Of a stretch of 5,691 bases of DNA, positions 5,669 through 5,691 are shown piece by piece (the stretch's first letter is position 1; each line of letters opens with the position of its first letter). The stretch comes from Desulfobacteraceae bacterium. GTDB taxonomy: Bacteria; Desulfobacterota; Desulfobacteria; Desulfobacterales; Desulfobacteraceae. The notes beneath the pieces are model-generated. The model had not been told where the DNA came from. It ran no database searches and saw nothing but the letters and a program-made list of their open reading frames with translations. The translations under genes and the position numbers were made by a program. The stretch is from assembly GCA_003354055.1 (NCBI GenBank), contig PIVQ01000498.1, positions 1 to 5,691 on the forward strand, written 5' to 3'.

Positions 5669-5691
5669 CGTCTTTTTTATTTGTAGCCGTG

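Overview
The window looks like ordinary chromosomal sequence from a Gram-negative bacterium of moderate GC content. The style of the proteins suggests a Desulfobacterota (Desulfobacteraceae-like) organism: a DUF294 nucleotidyltransferase-type protein, a DUF3369-type receiver signature, a DUF374 acyltransferase and a VWA-OmpA fusion. This assignment is inferred from the look of the proteins, not from a search. No mobile element, CRISPR array, rRNA or tRNA was seen.

Layout. Positions 1-582 (+) are the C-terminal end of a DUF294-family protein that starts before the window. One base after its stop comes a complete endonuclease IV gene (nfo, 584-1450 +), so the two are probably translationally coupled. 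After a 78-bp gap with a plausible sigma70-type promoter, 1529-3034 (+) encodes a soluble receiver/coiled-coil/HATPase signalling protein. Five bases beyond its stop the gene order converges with three minus-strand genes. From their own 5' to 3' these are a VWA-OmpA periplasmic/outer-membrane protein (5622-4543), a DUF374 lysophospholipid-acyltransferase-like protein (4156-3512) and a small two-helix membrane protein with two zinc ribbons (3411-3040). A strong bidirectional hairpin terminator (4364-4397) separates the VWA-OmpA unit from the acyltransferase. A possible 44-codon ORF (4403-4537, minus) sits between the VWA-OmpA stop and that terminator.

Functional reading. The plus-strand half contains DNA repair (nfo) and signalling. 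The minus-strand half is envelope-themed: a peptidoglycan-anchored VWA protein, a lipid acyltransferase and a membrane zinc-ribbon protein. Nothing shows that these form one pathway. The most notable observation is that the kinase-like protein keeps a full receiver active site and most of its ATP-binding boxes, but has leucine where the DHp helix should carry the phospho-accepting histidine. I found no convincing evidence of a wholly new multi-gene system.
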